Shown here: positions 33,919-41,678 of the stretch, piece by piece
How the letters are laid out: every line of letters begins with the position of its first letter
How positions within the stretch are numbered: the stretch's first letter is position 1
Source of the DNA: Dorea phocaeensis
Lineage (GTDB): Bacteria; Bacillota; Clostridia; Lachnospirales; Lachnospiraceae
Assembly: GCF_900240315.1 (NCBI RefSeq)
Contig: NZ_OEPZ01000003.1
Location: 1 to 64,000 of the forward strand
DNA length: 64,000 bases
Direction of reading: 5' to 3'
Notes under the pieces: model-generated
What the model saw: only the letters and a program-made list of their open reading frames with translations
Database searches by the model: none
Told to the model about the DNA's origin: nothing
Program-made: the position numbers and the translations under genes

Positions 33919-34491
33919 CTACTCTTCCTCAACGCCCAGTGACGGTTTAAATCTTTTATCCTTTGCCTGCGGTACCACGATCTCATAAAAATAAAATCCT
34001 AAATACCCAAGTGCCTGCTTCTTCATTTTATAAAAAGAAGTCCTGCCTATTCCCAACTCCTGTTGTACTTCCACATCTGTCTTATTATAATGACTGCAAA
34101 AACAGGAATGAAGGATTTCACTGAGCATCACACCATTCGGTGCATAGAACTTCACCAAAGTCATTCCCCGATAGATCATGTCCGACAATCCATAAATAAT
34201 CATCAGATTATTCATCTCCCGGTGCATCTTTGGCACATTCAGCTGGTTGTTATAAATGCTCAGATAACTCAATACATATGCCATATCTTCATTGATTTTC
34301 TCCTGGCATTCCATATCCAGTTCTTCTAACACAATCTGATTTTCCAAAATCAATTTCTGATAGCTTGTCATCAATTCTTTAATGTCAGTATAATGTCTTT
34401 CGATTGTAACTTCCAGATAATCCTGTGCATGACTTGCCATCTGGAAGGTAATTTCTTTCATTGATTTAATTGCATAATCTCTGTCTGTCAT
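33919..34491 (-). CDS. Hypothetical protein with C-terminal HTH
   Basis: About 190 residues, mostly helical. The C-terminal part (TDVEVQQELGIGRTSFYKMK) reads as a helix-turn-helix like that of phage ArpU/RinA-type or sigma-like regulators. It may control late functions of the element. The start at ATG 34491 is uncertain; a TTG at 34500 is closer to the GGAG. Confidence 0.55.
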   Translation of the reverse strand: MTDRDYAIKSMKEITFQMASHAQDYLEVTIERHYTDIKELMTSYQKLILENQIVLEELDMECQEKINEDMAYVLSYLSIYNNQLNVPKMHREMNNLMIIYGLSDMIYRGMTLVKFYAPNGVMLSEILHSCFCSHYNKTDVEVQQELGIGRTSFYKMKKQALGYLGFYFYEIVVPQAKDKRFKPSLGVEEE

Positions 34492-34517
34492 CAGTTTCAA
34501 AATCTCCTTATCATCAT

Positions 34518-34741
34518 CACACTAACTGGCGGTCTTTCAGACCAGTTCGCTTTCCCCATGATTTTGATGGGAAGCAATTACTTACTACAACTTGCAGAAG
34601 CGGATATCCAAAAGGCATTGTGGGAGCTGCCTTTGCTGACCGGAATCCATCTTCTTATGTAAAACCTGCAGGAATATAAAGGGAAAGTGACTATCCCTGC
34701 CGGTTAATAATCCAAATAATATCGTCTATACCAATCTCTCC
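34518..34741. other. Gene-free stretch with hairpins
   Basis: No supported gene in about 220 bases. AACTGG (34522-34527) and CCAGTT (34540-34545) form a hairpin, and AACCTGCAGG/CCTGCCGGTT (about 34664-34708) form another over a 25-base loop. It may be the 3' leader of the polymerase operon or a decayed gene. Confidence 0.35.
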
Positions 34742-34981
34742 TTATGCTGTTTTTCTCTCCATAAACCATTTATCCACTTCGTAAAACAAGTGGCTTTCCT
34801 GCCCCTGTATCATACAGGTGTACATCATTCCTACACCGCCTGCCTTTCTGCTGGCGCATCGCTCGATTTTCAAAATTCTGTCAATGCTATACTTTCTTCC
34901 ATCCTCCCATGTAAAAAATATAGGAACCAGCTGTCCGTCTTTCCGAAACTCTGCTACTACATCTACATATACTTTGTTCAT
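34742..34981 (-). CDS. Small Y-family-polymerase-associated protein (DUF6504-like)
   Basis: A 79-residue protein with VAEFRKDGQLVPIFFTWEDG, KYSIDRILKIERCASRKAGG and YTCMIQGQESHLFYEVDKWF. This pattern matches the small DUF6504-type proteins encoded next to translesion polymerases in several bacteria. Its biochemical role is not established. It is the last gene of the leftward polymerase operon, 12 bases after the LexA-like gene. Confidence 0.7.
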   Translation of the reverse strand: MNKVYVDVVAEFRKDGQLVPIFFTWEDGRKYSIDRILKIERCASRKAGGVGMMYTCMIQGQESHLFYEVDKWFMERKTA

Positions 34982-34993
34982 GCCGACACCTCA

Positions 34994-35206
34994 CTATAAA
35001 ATCTCAATTGCTCTTGGCGATGCCGGGATTCTGCGGATATATCCATTTAACTCCAACTGCTTGATTCTGGAAAATGCTGATGATGTTGATTTCACCCCGA
35101 TCAATTTTCCAAATTCCCGTACTGTCGGCGGATATCCATGCTCCTTCGTATAATCCAAAATACACTGATAACTTTCTTTCTGTTTTCTGGTTAATGCTTT
35201 TTTCAA
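34994..35206 (-). CDS. LexA-type DNA-binding domain only
   Basis: A 70-residue protein, TTG start at 35206 with GGAGG seven bases upstream, equal to the winged-helix DNA-binding half of LexA (RKQKESYQCILDYTKEHGYP, PTVREFGKLIGVKSTSSAF). The S24 protease half is absent. It could compete with LexA at SOS boxes or regulate its own operon. It sits between the Y-family polymerase and the small DUF6504-like gene. Confidence 0.8.
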   Translation of the reverse strand: MKKALTRKQKESYQCILDYTKEHGYPPTVREFGKLIGVKSTSSAFSRIKQLELNGYIRRIPASPRAIEIL

Positions 35207-35220
35207 ATCTATCCCTCCAA

Positions 35221-36468
35221 TTACCCATGAAAATAACTGTGTGGATGGATCGTGTGCGTACCAGCGTCTAAGTGGGATAAGACTTTATCCTGATACATTG
35301 CCGCTCGCTGTATACTGAAATAACCAAACCGTCGTCTGATCTCATCTACAGTACGATCCAGCTTCTCTAACTTTTCCTTTTTCTCCTGATTTCCAAATAA
35401 ATCCAACTGCACGGGAATATTATCTAACACAAGATCCGCAGCTCGAATTCCCAGGCTTCTAATGGGATGTTCCCATTTATAATTATCTTTAAATAGCTGA
35501 AATGCTGCAGTTACAATCTCGTTTGTAATATTCGTTGGCTGTCGTAAATGTATCTGTCTGGAAAAACTATACAATCCATTATCTCGGACTGTAATTTCTA
35601 CTGTTTTGCATTTAAATCCATGTTTCCGCAATCGTGCAGCTACACTTTCTGCCAATGCTATTTGAATGATCCAGACATCCAGATCATTTTCCAGATCTCT
35701 CGGTGTTGTAGTGCTATTACCTATCGACTTTACTGGTGCTTCATATCCTTCCTTGCAAACCGGATCTTCATCCCAGCCATTTGCGAAAGCCCATAATACA
35801 TTTCCTATTTTTCCAAAATGACTCTCTAACAACTTTTCGTCTGATTCCGCAAGTTGCCCGATTGTCCGGATTCCAAGTTTTTGCAATTTCTTATTTGTCT
35901 GTCTTCCGACATAAAGCAAATCTGACGCTGGAAGCTGCCATATCCTGTCTTTATAATTTTCTCGATTAAACTCTGTGATTGCATCCGGCTTTTTATAATC
36001 CGAACCAAGTTTCGCATAAATCTTATTCCAGGAAATTCCAATACTCACAGTTACTCCAAGTTCGTATTTAATTCGATGGCTGATTTCTCTCGCAATCGTC
36101 ATTCCGCTTCCTTTCAGATTTCCACTGTCTGATACATCCAGCCAGGCTTCATCAATTCCATATGGCTCAATTTTGTCTGTATACTCTGAATAGATTTCTC
36201 TTGCCATTTGTGAAAATCGCAAATACAAATCCATCCTTGGTGGTACAAAAATAATTTCCGGGCAAACCTGTTTCGCCTGCCATAATGCCATTCCGGTCTT
36301 TACACCTTTTTGCTTTGCAATATAATTTGCTGTCAATACAATTCCATGTCTGGCTTCCGGATTGCCACCGACTGCCAGAGGCATTCCGGCAAATTCCGGA
36401 TGATGCAGCATTTCTACACTGGCATAAAAACAGTTCATATCACTATGCAGGATCACACGCTCACTCAA
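35221..36468 (-). CDS. Y-family translesion DNA polymerase (DinB/UmuC type)
   Basis: I place the start at TTG 36468, eight bases after GGGAGG. About 415 residues. Catalytic motifs: HSDMNCFYASVE (first Asp), then YGIDEAWLDVS (second acidic pair), a thumb helix-hairpin-helix (LGIRTIGQLAE), and a little-finger domain to about 385. The LDLFG motif near 375 resembles the beta-clamp-binding peptide. It copies past damaged DNA and is mutagenic. It heads an operon divergent from an S24 repressor, the layout of a damage-inducible mutagenesis cassette on a mobile element. Confidence 0.9.
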   Translation of the reverse strand: MSERVILHSDMNCFYASVEMLHHPEFAGMPLAVGGNPEARHGIVLTANYIAKQKGVKTGMALWQAKQVCPEIIFVPPRMDLYLRFSQMAREIYSEYTDKIEPYGIDEAWLDVSDSGNLKGSGMTIAREISHRIKYELGVTVSIGISWNKIYAKLGSDYKKPDAITEFNRENYKDRIWQLPASDLLYVGRQTNKKLQKLGIRTIGQLAESDEKLLESHFGKIGNVLWAFANGWDEDPVCKEGYEAPVKSIGNSTTTPRDLENDLDVWIIQIALAESVAARLRKHGFKCKTVEITVRDNGLYSFSRQIHLRQPTNITNEIVTAAFQLFKDNYKWEHPIRSLGIRAADLVLDNIPVQLDLFGNQEKKEKLEKLDRTVDEIRRRFGYFSIQRAAMYQDKVLSHLDAGTHTIHPHSYFHG

Positions 36469-36526
36469 ACTTTTCACCTCCCAGCTGTTTCCTTCAACAT
36501 GATGTCTTATCAATTTCTGTATGTTT

Positions 36527-36556
36527 AGTATATATCGACATTCCGGAGATAGTCAA
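36527..36556 (-). promoter_or_regulatory. Leftward sigma-A-type promoter of the polymerase operon
   Basis: On the minus strand TTGACT (36551-36556) and TATACT (36527-36532) are 18 bases apart, about 60 bases upstream of the polymerase start. Confidence 0.6.
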
Positions 36557-36576
36557 GTGACATCTTGGTTGTATTT

Positions 36577-36591
36577 TCTCCATTTTGGAGA
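36577..36591. promoter_or_regulatory. Palindromic operator candidate
   Basis: TCTCCA-TTT-TGGAGA is a perfect inverted repeat lying between the two divergent promoters, seven bases upstream of the rightward -35 box. A half-copy, CGGAGA, lies at about 36545. It is a likely binding site of the S24 repressor. Confidence 0.5.
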
Positions 36592-36597
36592 TTATTG

Positions 36598-36626
36598 TTG
36601 ATTTTATTTTTAACATACGGTATAAT
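36598..36626 (+). promoter_or_regulatory. Rightward sigma-A-type promoter of the S24 repressor
   Basis: TTGATT (36598-36603) and TATAAT (36621-36626) have a 17-base spacer. The start codon of the repressor is 37 bases further. Confidence 0.75.
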
Positions 36627-36662
36627 GCATATAGAAAATTCAAATAGAAATGAGGCGAACAA

Positions 36663-37394
36663 ATGCGTGATTTCGGGGAAATATTAGCAGAAAATAGAAA
36701 AAAGAAAGGATACTCTCAATCAGATCTGGTAGACCTGCTTTCTCAGGAAGGTATTCAGGTCACTACAAAAGCAATCTCCAAATGGGAGACCAATGCACGA
36801 GAACCAGCTTTACATGTTTTCCTGACACTTTGCCAGTTACTTGATATCGAAGATATATATGAATCCTTCTTTGGAGAAAATCCATATAACATTATGAGTG
36901 GATTGAATGAAGAAGGCAGAAATAAATTGATTGAATTTGCTGATATTTTAAAAGCTTCTAAAAAGTTTTCTCCACTATCTGCAAAGATTATCCCATTCCA
37001 TCATCCTGTAGAAATTACCTGGGAACCAGTTTCTGCTGGTACTGGAAATTACCTGGAAGATTCTGTAAAAGAAACCTATGACGTAGGACATCTTGCTCCT
37101 GAGCAGACTGACTTTGGTGTACGGATCTCCGGTGATAGTATGGAGCCACTTTATCATACAGATGATGTTGCATGGATTCAGAAAAAAGATTCTCTTGCTA
37201 ATGGTGAAATTGGAATCTTCTATCTCAACGGCAATACTTACATCAAGGAATTACACGATGAGCCAGATGGTGTTTATCTGATCTCTTTAAATCAAAAATA
37301 TCGTCCTATCCAGGTTTTGGAATCTGACTCTTTTAAAATTTTTGGAAAAGTAATCGGGAAATGCAAAGGTGCAGAAATTCCGGGATTTCATTAG
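36663..37394 (+). CDS. XRE-S24 self-cleaving repressor (LexA/CI type)
   Basis: A 243-residue protein with an N-terminal XRE helix-turn-helix (GYSQSDLVDLLSQEGIQVTT) and a C-terminal S24 peptidase domain. The nucleophile lies in GDSMEPLY (Ser near 160) and the general-base Lys in TYIKEL (near 197). An Ala-Gly pair in VSAGTGNYL near 122 fits the self-cleavage site. Such repressors cut themselves when RecA is activated. The divergent Y-family polymerase operon is its probable target. Confidence 0.88.
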   Translation: MRDFGEILAENRKKKGYSQSDLVDLLSQEGIQVTTKAISKWETNAREPALHVFLTLCQLLDIEDIYESFFGENPYNIMSGLNEEGRNKLIEFADILKASKKFSPLSAKIIPFHHPVEITWEPVSAGTGNYLEDSVKETYDVGHLAPEQTDFGVRISGDSMEPLYHTDDVAWIQKKDSLANGEIGIFYLNGNTYIKELHDEPDGVYLISLNQKYRPIQVLESDSFKIFGKVIGKCKGAEIPGFH

Positions 37395-37450
37395 ATTTCA
37401 ACAGCAGGTTCATGATCCTGCTGATAACAATAAGCAAAGGAAGTGATTGA

Positions 37451-37651
37451 ATGGCAATCAATAATACATTAAAAGATATTCGTGAAGAACGGAATCTCAT
37501 TCAAGCAGATTTGGCTGAAGCCATAGGTTCCTGCAGCCAGACTATAGGCCGCATCGAACGTGGAGAACGTAATCCCTCTCTTGAGATTGCAATCCGGCTG
37601 GCCCATTACCTGAAAGTGCCTGTAGAAGATATTTTTCAAGTTGAAGACTGA
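37451..37651 (+). CDS. Small XRE-family regulator
   Basis: A 66-residue HTH-only protein (LIQADLAEAIGSCSQTIGRI..., then LAHYLKVPVEDIFQVED) of the YgzD type often found in mobile elements. It follows the S24 repressor by 56 bases in the same direction and ends before a terminator. AAAGGAAGTG precedes the ATG. Targets unknown. Confidence 0.8.
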   Translation: MAINNTLKDIREERNLIQADLAEAIGSCSQTIGRIERGERNPSLEIAIRLAHYLKVPVEDIFQVED

Positions 37652-37661
37652 AGCATAACAG

Positions 37662-37694
37662 CCGAAAAACCGAGGAGTAAAATCCCCGGTTTCC
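37662..37694. terminator. Rho-independent terminator
   Basis: AAAACCGAGG and CCCCGGTTT form a stem between the convergent XRE and MmcQ genes. Confidence 0.6.
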
Positions 37695-37708
37695 CTTTTG
37701 CTCAAAAA

Positions 37709-38098
37709 TCACTGTAAACCACTTACATTTTCTTCTTTTCTGCCTGCTCCATCAATCAGGTCATAACTCATATCCAAAAAGTCCAGTATCTTTGCTTCAC
37801 TGACCGAACCATCCAGTAAAATCGTAATCCAGTGCCGCTTGTTCATATGGTATCCAGGTAAAAATCCATAAGTCTGAATAATCATGCTGGTCATTTCTGG
37901 ATCGCACTTTACATCCATGATGTCAACCAGATCATTTCCCTCTAATCCCAGTTTCGATTTTTCAACCGTCATGATCACTGCATACCATTTCCCATTCTTA
38001 TGTCGAAGTACTGCACTGTCCGGTAGTTTACTCCATAAATATTCCGGAATCGTGCCATACTGTTTCTGCACATATTCAAAAATTTCTTCTTTCTTCAC
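37709..38098 (-). CDS. MmcQ/YjbR family protein
   Basis: A 129-residue protein with the YjbR/MmcQ pattern: MKKEEIFEYVQKQYGTIPEY, LWSKLPDSAVLRHKNGKWYA, VDIMDVKCDP and MNKRHWITILLDG. Members have a CyaY-like fold and are often called DNA-binding, but the role is not proven. It is monocistronic and faces the XRE gene tail to tail. Confidence 0.85.
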   Translation of the reverse strand: MKKEEIFEYVQKQYGTIPEYLWSKLPDSAVLRHKNGKWYAVIMTVEKSKLGLEGNDLVDIMDVKCDPEMTSMIIQTYGFLPGYHMNKRHWITILLDGSVSEAKILDFLDMSYDLIDGAGRKEENVSGLQ

Positions 38099-38236
38099 AA
38101 TCTATTCAACTCCTGATTCTTCTGATATCCTGCCCCTAATCATACCACATTTTTGTATGCCATACTACCTGCCAAATTCTTTTGCATTTCTCTTATTCTT
38201 CTGACTTTAGCTAATAGAGGGGTAAAACAGCAAGGA

Positions 38237-38294
38237 CAGGAAGTGAGGATACACTTCCTGGAAATCCCAATTTAGGGAACCCTGCCCTAAATTG
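38237..38294 (+). other. oriT: Predicted oriT (double hairpin) of the MOBP relaxase
   Basis: There are two perfect hairpins in tandem: CAGGAAGTG-AGGATA-CACTTCCTG (38237-38260) and CAATTTAGGG-AACCCTG-CCCTAAATTG (38268-38294). They lie in the gene-free leader 50-110 bases upstream of mobC and the relaxase, the normal place for an oriT. The nick base cannot be fixed from sequence alone. Confidence 0.6.
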
Positions 38295-38347
38295 AAAAAA
38301 GCTGAAAGCAACGATACTACTACCTTCTCAGAAAGGAGAACACGCCA

Positions 38348-38671
38348 ATGGCTGAAAGAAAGAGAAGCAAAGAAATCCATTTCTATGTCACAGAAGAAGA
38401 ACGGAAGCTTATCCGCAGAAAGATGATTGAATCAAAGACCAAAAACATGGGAGCTTATCTTCGTAAAATGGCAATCGACGGTTACATCGTCAACACCGAT
38501 ACTACTCCACTGAAGAAACAGTATGAGGAAATGCATAAGATTGGTGTGAATATTAATCAGATTGCGAAAAAAGTAAACAGCACCGGAGATCTATATCCGG
38601 AAGAAATGCAAGAATTGAAAGAGATGGTGAAAGAATTATGGCGTATCTTAAGATCTTCCCCATTAAAGTAA
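38348..38671 (+). CDS. mobC: MobC-type relaxosome protein
   Basis: A 107-residue protein with a ribbon-helix-helix-like N-terminus (RSKEIHFYVTEEERKLIRRK) and the conserved MobC tail (IGVNINQIAKKVNSTGDLYP). It binds oriT and helps the relaxase open the strands. It has an AGAAAGGAG site, and its last 34 bases overlap the relaxase start, so expression is coupled. Confidence 0.9.
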   Translation: MAERKRSKEIHFYVTEEERKLIRRKMIESKTKNMGAYLRKMAIDGYIVNTDTTPLKKQYEEMHKIGVNINQIAKKVNSTGDLYPEEMQELKEMVKELWRILRSSPLK

Positions 38672-39996
38672 CAGACAAGAAAGCTCTGGACTATATTACG
38701 AATCCTGATAAGACTGATGAAAAACTGTTAGTTTCCAGTTTTGGCTGTTCCCCGGAAACTGCAGATCTTGAATTTTCTATGACAAGAGAAATGGCAAAAA
38801 AGAATGGAATGGACAAAGGTGATAACCTGGCATTTCATCTGATCCAGTCATTTAAACCTGGAGAAGTTGATGCCGAAACTGCCCATCGCTTAGGGCAACA
38901 ATTTGCAGACGAAGTACTGAAAGGAAAATATGAATACGTGATTAGTACCCATGTTGACAAAAACCACATTCATAACCACATCATCTTTAATGCAGCAAGT
39001 TTTGTTGATCATCACAAATATATTTCCAATAAGCGGAGCTACCATAAAATCTGCCGGATCAGTAATCGTATCTGCCATGAAAATGGACTTGCCACCAGTA
39101 TGCCAACCGGAGAAAAAGGTAAAAGCTATAAAGAGAACATGGAATACCATCGTGGCACCAGTTGGAAAGCCAAGCTACGTGTTGCAGTTGATAAAGCAAT
39201 CTGGACTTCCATCAACTATGAGGAATTTCTACAAAAAATGCAGTTAGCCGGATACGAAATCCGCCAAGGAAAGCACCTATCCTTCCGTGCGCCTGAACAG
39301 AAAAACTTCACTTATATGAAATCTCTCGGAAGCTATTATTCAGAAGAAAATGTTCGCATTCGCCTGGCTAAAAATCGTAACAAAGTGAAAACTCCGAAGC
39401 ATCTGTCCAGAGAAGCTCGCCTGTATATCAATATTTCCACTTATGTTACGACCGGCAATCGAGAAGGATTTGAACGATGGGCAAAGCTCAATAATCTGAA
39501 AGAGGCAGCCCGCACCTTTAACTATCTTTCCGAAAATAACCTGTTGAATTATGAGGATTTCAAGCAGCATGTATCTGACATTGAAGTTTCTGTGAAAGTT
39601 GCCGACCAAAAAATAGCACAAATCAACAGTGAGCTGAGCACACAGAAAGTCATTCAAAAGCACTGTGATTCTTATCGGCTCTGCCGAAAAGTGATTGAAG
39701 ATTGCAAATCTGCTAAAAATCCAAAAGCTTACCGTACCAAGCATCAGGCAGAATACCAGCTACACGATTCACTAAAAAAAGAGCTTCAGGATCTCGGCGT
39801 TACCAAAATCCCAAGCTCTAATAAAATCCAGAAGCAGATTGAAAATCTTGAATCTGAACAGGCTGCTACCGTCCGAGAAAAACAGGAGCTGCAGAAAAAG
39901 CAAAAGACACTTGATATCATTCGGCAGAATTTCACATCACTGCTTAATGCTCCAGAGATGCAAGTTCCCGTATCAGGAAAAGAGCTAGCTCTTTAA
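38638..39996 (+). CDS. MOBP-type relaxase
   Basis: A 452-residue relaxase with motif III HVDKNHIHNHIIFNA (residues about 104-118, three His ligands) and the N-terminal MAYLKIFPIKVTDKKALDYI of Firmicute MOBP relaxases. The C-terminal half is coiled coil and lysine-rich. It nicks oriT and leads the strand into a recipient through a helper secretion system. No coupling protein or type IV genes are in the window, so this element is mobilizable or incomplete. Confidence 0.92.
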   Translation: MAYLKIFPIKVTDKKALDYITNPDKTDEKLLVSSFGCSPETADLEFSMTREMAKKNGMDKGDNLAFHLIQSFKPGEVDAETAHRLGQQFADEVLKGKYEYVISTHVDKNHIHNHIIFNAASFVDHHKYISNKRSYHKICRISNRICHENGLATSMPTGEKGKSYKENMEYHRGTSWKAKLRVAVDKAIWTSINYEEFLQKMQLAGYEIRQGKHLSFRAPEQKNFTYMKSLGSYYSEENVRIRLAKNRNKVKTPKHLSREARLYINISTYVTTGNREGFERWAKLNNLKEAARTFNYLSENNLLNYEDFKQHVSDIEVSVKVADQKIAQINSELSTQKVIQKHCDSYRLCRKVIEDCKSAKNPKAYRTKHQAEYQLHDSLKKELQDLGVTKIPSSNKIQKQIENLESEQAATVREKQELQKKQKTLDIIRQNFTSLLNAPEMQVPVSGKELAL

Positions 39997-40032
39997 AAAG
40001 AAGAGGTACCTACTTAACGGTGCCTCTTCCTT
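39997..40032. terminator. Hairpin terminator after the relaxase
   Basis: AAGAGGTACC and GGTGCCTCTT pair with one mismatch just after the relaxase stop, with A residues before and a pyrimidine run after. Confidence 0.55.
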
Positions 40033-40205
40033 TCCATCTAATCTATTCTTGCGCTACCCTATCACACTCGCACCCAAAAGTAGTCCACGCATACTTATTT
40101 CAATCAAAAAAGAAAAAGAGCATATGAATTTGATTGATTCCATACACTCTATATTTATAATCTTCATACTTATTTTGCCATTTCAAAAAAACCGATAATT
40201 CCTAT

Positions 40206-41141
40206 TCATACATCTTTCTTCATAGGCGACCACAGCGTATGTAATTTCAGTTTGTACATCTGACTGTCATTTTCCACTGTTGCTTTTATCTGCACAGAAA
40301 TTTCTTTATTTTTCACAGATGTCTGACGCAACAAAACACGAATATATTGAACATCTTCTTCAATTACTCCAAATTCTTTAAACAGATCAAATTCCGGATT
40401 CTTTCTCTGACATAATATCTTCTGTTTTCCGTTTAGTATAGTTAACTGACCTGAAATCGTATTGTAATCAATCGAATTCAATCCACTGTTTGATTTGAAG
40501 AAATCTATCTTTTCCTGCATGACCTTGACAACACTCTGTGAATAGTTTTGATTCGGCAGGGATTTATCATTGAGTATTTCATTCGAAAGTCTCTGTATTT
40601 CATGAGAATATTTATTATCGTCCATCTCTTTATTAAGCATTTTTGAAAGCTGAATACTCAGTTCTTTCAGACACTTAAGAAGGATGGGATTAAATTGTCC
40701 ACATTGTCCGTCCAGGATCATTTGAATCGCTGTATCATGATCAAAAGCTTTCTTATAGCATCTTTCACTTGTAAGTGCATCATAAACATTAACAATCGAT
40801 ACCACCTGTGCGGAGATTGGTATTTCTTCACCTTTCAATCCATCCGGATAGCCCTTTCCATCCCATCTTTCATGATGCCACCTGCAGATTTCCCATGCGG
40901 TATGTACCAGTGGATGATCTTGCGGAAAATCCATGTCCTTAATTATAGCCGCGCCAAGCTCACTATGGGTTTTCATAATCTTAAATTCTTCATCGGGAAG
41001 TCTGCCTGGTTTATTCAATATTTCTTCCGGAATACGAATCTTACCAATATCATGAAGGGAAGAAGCAGTTGTAATCAAAGCAATATCTGTCTCTGTCAAA
41101 GGATAAGCATCTGTTACTTTTACCAGTTGTCTCAGCATCAT
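40206..41141 (-). pseudogene. HD-GYP domain protein, N-terminally truncated
   Basis: The 311 residues begin inside the HD-GYP domain: LHDIGKIRIPEEILNKPGR (HD), then CRWHHERWDGKGYPDGLKG (HHExxDGxGYP), the signature of cyclic-di-GMP phosphodiesterases. The first helices of the domain and any receiver or sensor part are missing; a stop at about 41182-41184 blocks the frame upstream. About 190 C-terminal residues of unknown type follow the domain. It is probably a remnant, although a short product could still be made from the ATGs at 41139-41141 and 41136-41138. Confidence 0.7.
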
Positions 41142-41154
41142 CTCCGTTGCTGTT

Positions 41155-41415
41155 TTAATATTTTTCTTGATATTTCTTTAGTTTAAGGAAAGATTCGTCA
41201 CTGATACAGTATTCAATACGGAAGACCTCCGCCAGATGAAGATTATATCTTTTGTAAGACTCCCTCCTTCTTTCAGAACATTGATTGCTATACATACACT
41301 CGGCTTAGATACTTCTATATACCGAACCGCATCTATAAAGCAAATCATTCCCTTTATCTTTTGAGGGATTAAAATTGTTTCAAGATAACCCTCACCTGGC
41401 GCATAAAGTTCAATT
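41155..41415 (-). pseudogene. Decayed DtxR/MntR-family metalloregulator
   Basis: Read on the minus strand from about 41415, one frame gives GEGYLETILIPQKIKGMICF, then VRYIEVSKPSVCIAINVLKE and GGSLTKD. This matches the N-terminal HTH of DtxR/MntR repressors (YLETIL...SKPSV...VLKEGG). After a frameshift, another frame gives LAEVFRIEYCISDESFLKLK, the end of the dimerisation domain with its metal-site Glu/Cys-like residues. The middle is deleted and no start codon is present. It lies directly downstream of feoC, the natural place for an iron regulator. Confidence 0.7.
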
Positions 41416-41423
41416 CTTCCTCT

Positions 41424-41663
41424 TTATCCTCTCTTTACCACTTCCCAAGTGTCAACAGTTATCGCAGGCTGATCGCAGCCGTGACACCCTTTGCAATTTT
41501 GAGTACAGTTTGATTGACTGGTTACTTTGTGTATATAGCCTTGATTTTCCAGATATTCAAGCTCTACCCGCACACTGTCCATATCTTTATGCAAAAGATC
41601 AGCCAATTCCTGAATACTGTATGTTTTTCCGCTTTGCAGATAATCTAATAATTGAATCAGCAC
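41424..41663 (-). CDS. feoC: FeoC-like winged-helix regulator
   Basis: The GTG start at 41663 has AGGAG six bases upstream. The 79-residue product has a winged helix (SIQELADLLHKDMDSVRVEL) and a cysteine cluster CTQNCKGCHGC, which can hold an iron-sulfur centre as in FeoC proteins. FeoC modulates FeoB or its transcription in response to iron or oxygen. It follows feoB by 15 bases. Confidence 0.88.
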   Translation of the reverse strand: MLIQLLDYLQSGKTYSIQELADLLHKDMDSVRVELEYLENQGYIHKVTSQSNCTQNCKGCHGCDQPAITVDTWEVVKRG

Positions 41664-41678
41664 AATATCTCCTCTCCT

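Noticed and set aside
40206-41141. The HD-GYP ORF as a complete phosphodiesterase
   Set aside because: It starts inside the conserved domain and a stop codon blocks the frame just upstream.
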